DNA from: Actinomycetes bacterium
GTDB lineage: Bacteria > Actinomycetota > Acidimicrobiia > Spongiisociales > UBA5794
DNA length: 5,484 bases
Assembly: GCA_024275815.1 (NCBI GenBank)
Contig: JAJRYI010000330.1
Location: 1-5,484 of the forward strand
Reading direction: 5' to 3'
Shown: positions 4,931 to 5,484 of the stretch, one piece after another
Position numbering within the stretch: the stretch's first letter is position 1
How the letters are laid out: every line of letters starts with the position of its first letter
Program-made: the position numbers and the translations under genes
Notes under the pieces: model-generated
What the model saw: the letters and a program-made list of their open reading frames with translations, nothing else
What the model was told of the DNA's origin: nothing
The model's database searches: none

Positions 4931-5484
4931 CGCGTCGCCTCCCCGATCGTCGTCACAGCTGCTTCGATCTCGTGTTCGGTGCCATCCTGGCACGAGATCC
5001 ATCGGATGCGGGGATCCCTGCGGAAGAACGTTCTCTGTCGCTTCACGAGTGCGTTCGTCGATCTCACGGTCTTCTCGAACGCTTCGCTCAGGGACAGATC
5101 CCCGCTGAGTGCTGCACTGTACTCCTTGTAACCGACGGCCTGGGATGCCGTCCTGCCCATCCTCGGCGCGACTCGAGCCACCTCTGCAGGGAACCCTGCG
5201 TCGAGCATCGCCGCAAGCCTCGTACGGATCCGCCCCTCGAGGGAGTCGCCACGGTCGATTCCGAACCCTGCGAACTCGAGCATCGGCTCATATCGCCGCA
5301 TCGCTTCCGCCTCCGGTAGCGATGCTCGCTGTGTAGGCGTCTTCCCCGTCAGGTGCCATACCTCCACTGCACGGAGCACCCGTCGAGGGTTCGCCAGGTC
5401 AATGACATCACCAGCCATCGGATCGGCCGCCAGGAGTTCGGCAACCAACTCGTCGCCCTCGCGGGCTTCGAGACGATCCTTCAC
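4918..5484 (-). CDS. miaA: tRNA dimethylallyltransferase MiaA, C-terminal part (5'-partial)
   Basis: MiaA transfers a dimethylallyl group to N6 of A37 in tRNAs reading codons that begin with U. The frame runs off the right edge of the window, so only the C-terminal 188 residues are seen; the family has about 300. The P-loop and the substrate-binding residues of the N-terminal part are therefore outside. Recognisable here are ANPRRVLRAVEV followed by TGK (about residues 31-48), the helical tRNA-binding insertion, the VGYKEY motif (about 117-122) and the C-terminal TNALVKRQRTFFRRDPRIRW, equivalent to the family's T-R-x-x-A-K-R-Q-x-T-W/F-F. The stop lies 13 bp inside dapF, and the two form a coupled pair, an order also found in mycobacteria (Rv2727c, Rv2726c). 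Identification is firm. Confidence 0.93.
   Translation of the reverse strand: MKDRLEAREGDELVAELLAADPMAGDVIDLANPRRVLRAVEVWHLTGKTPTQRASLPEAEAMRRYEPMLEFAGFGIDRGDSLEGRIRTRLAAMLDAGFPAEVARVAPRMGRTASQAVGYKEYSAALSGDLSLSEAFEKTVRSTNALVKRQRTFFRRDPRIRWISCQDGTEHEIEAAVTTIGEATRWSS
4938..4944 (-). promoter_or_regulatory. Ribosome binding site of dapF inside miaA
   Basis: GGGGAGG on the minus strand, 7 bases before the dapF ATG at 4930 and within the last codons of miaA. It fixes the dapF start and supports coupled translation of the pair. Confidence 0.8.

Noticed and set aside
4931..5002. Longer DapF start at 5002
   Set aside because: It adds 24 residues inside miaA coding sequence that no DapF has; the start at 4930 has a strong ribosome site.
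4268..5131. Long plus-strand open frames opposite dapF and miaA
   Set aside because: They are antisense to two certain genes, have biased shadow composition and no recognisable domain.

Overview
The window is an ordinary-looking chromosomal segment of a moderately high-GC bacterium, almost certainly an actinobacterium. Supporting signs are the actinobacterial/Gram-positive type of SOS box (CGAAC-N4-GTTCG), GTG and possible TTG starts, strong G/C preference in third codon positions, and a lexA / LysM protein / nrdR arrangement that matches Mycobacterium tuberculosis (Rv2720, Rv2719c, Rv2718c). I cannot place it below phylum; a lineage such as Acidimicrobiia is a guess. I see no mobile element, CRISPR array, RNA gene or origin.

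Layout, left to right. (1) 1-852, plus: the end of a YihY/BrkB-family membrane protein whose start is outside the window. (2) 853-1290, minus: dut, a trimeric-type dUTPase that abuts the first gene stop to stop. (3) About 1292-2491, plus: an unrecognised single-pass membrane protein, back to back with dut with almost no spacer. (4) 2472-2939, minus: nrdR, overlapping the tail of the membrane protein gene by 20 bp. (5) 2994-3284, minus: a 96-residue protein with one membrane segment and a LysM domain. (6) 3285-3541: a 257-bp divergent control region with three LexA operators, two facing promoters and a structured leader. (7) 3542-4174, plus: lexA. (8) 4175-4930, minus: dapF, abutting lexA stop to stop. 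(9) 4918-5484, minus: the C-terminal part of miaA, overlapping dapF by 13 bp.

How the genes work together. The centre is an SOS control unit. LexA should repress itself and, through an operator filling the -35/-10 spacer of the opposite promoter, the small LysM membrane protein. That architecture (membrane anchor plus LysM, divergent from lexA) is that of the damage-induced division suppressors YneA of Bacillus and Rv2719c of mycobacteria. nrdR, the repressor of ribonucleotide reductase genes, follows 54 bp downstream with no visible terminator and may be partly co-transcribed. With dut nearby, several genes concern dNTP supply and genome integrity. miaA-dapF is a translationally coupled housekeeping pair for tRNA modification and diaminopimelate synthesis.

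The most notable points are the three-operator lexA/LysM control region, a DapF whose second catalytic cysteine is replaced by serine, an uncharacterised helix-rich membrane protein, and two convergent gene junctions that share the nonamer GCTGATCAG. I found no convincing evidence of a wholly new system; the unrecognised membrane protein and the structured leader are the least explained parts.
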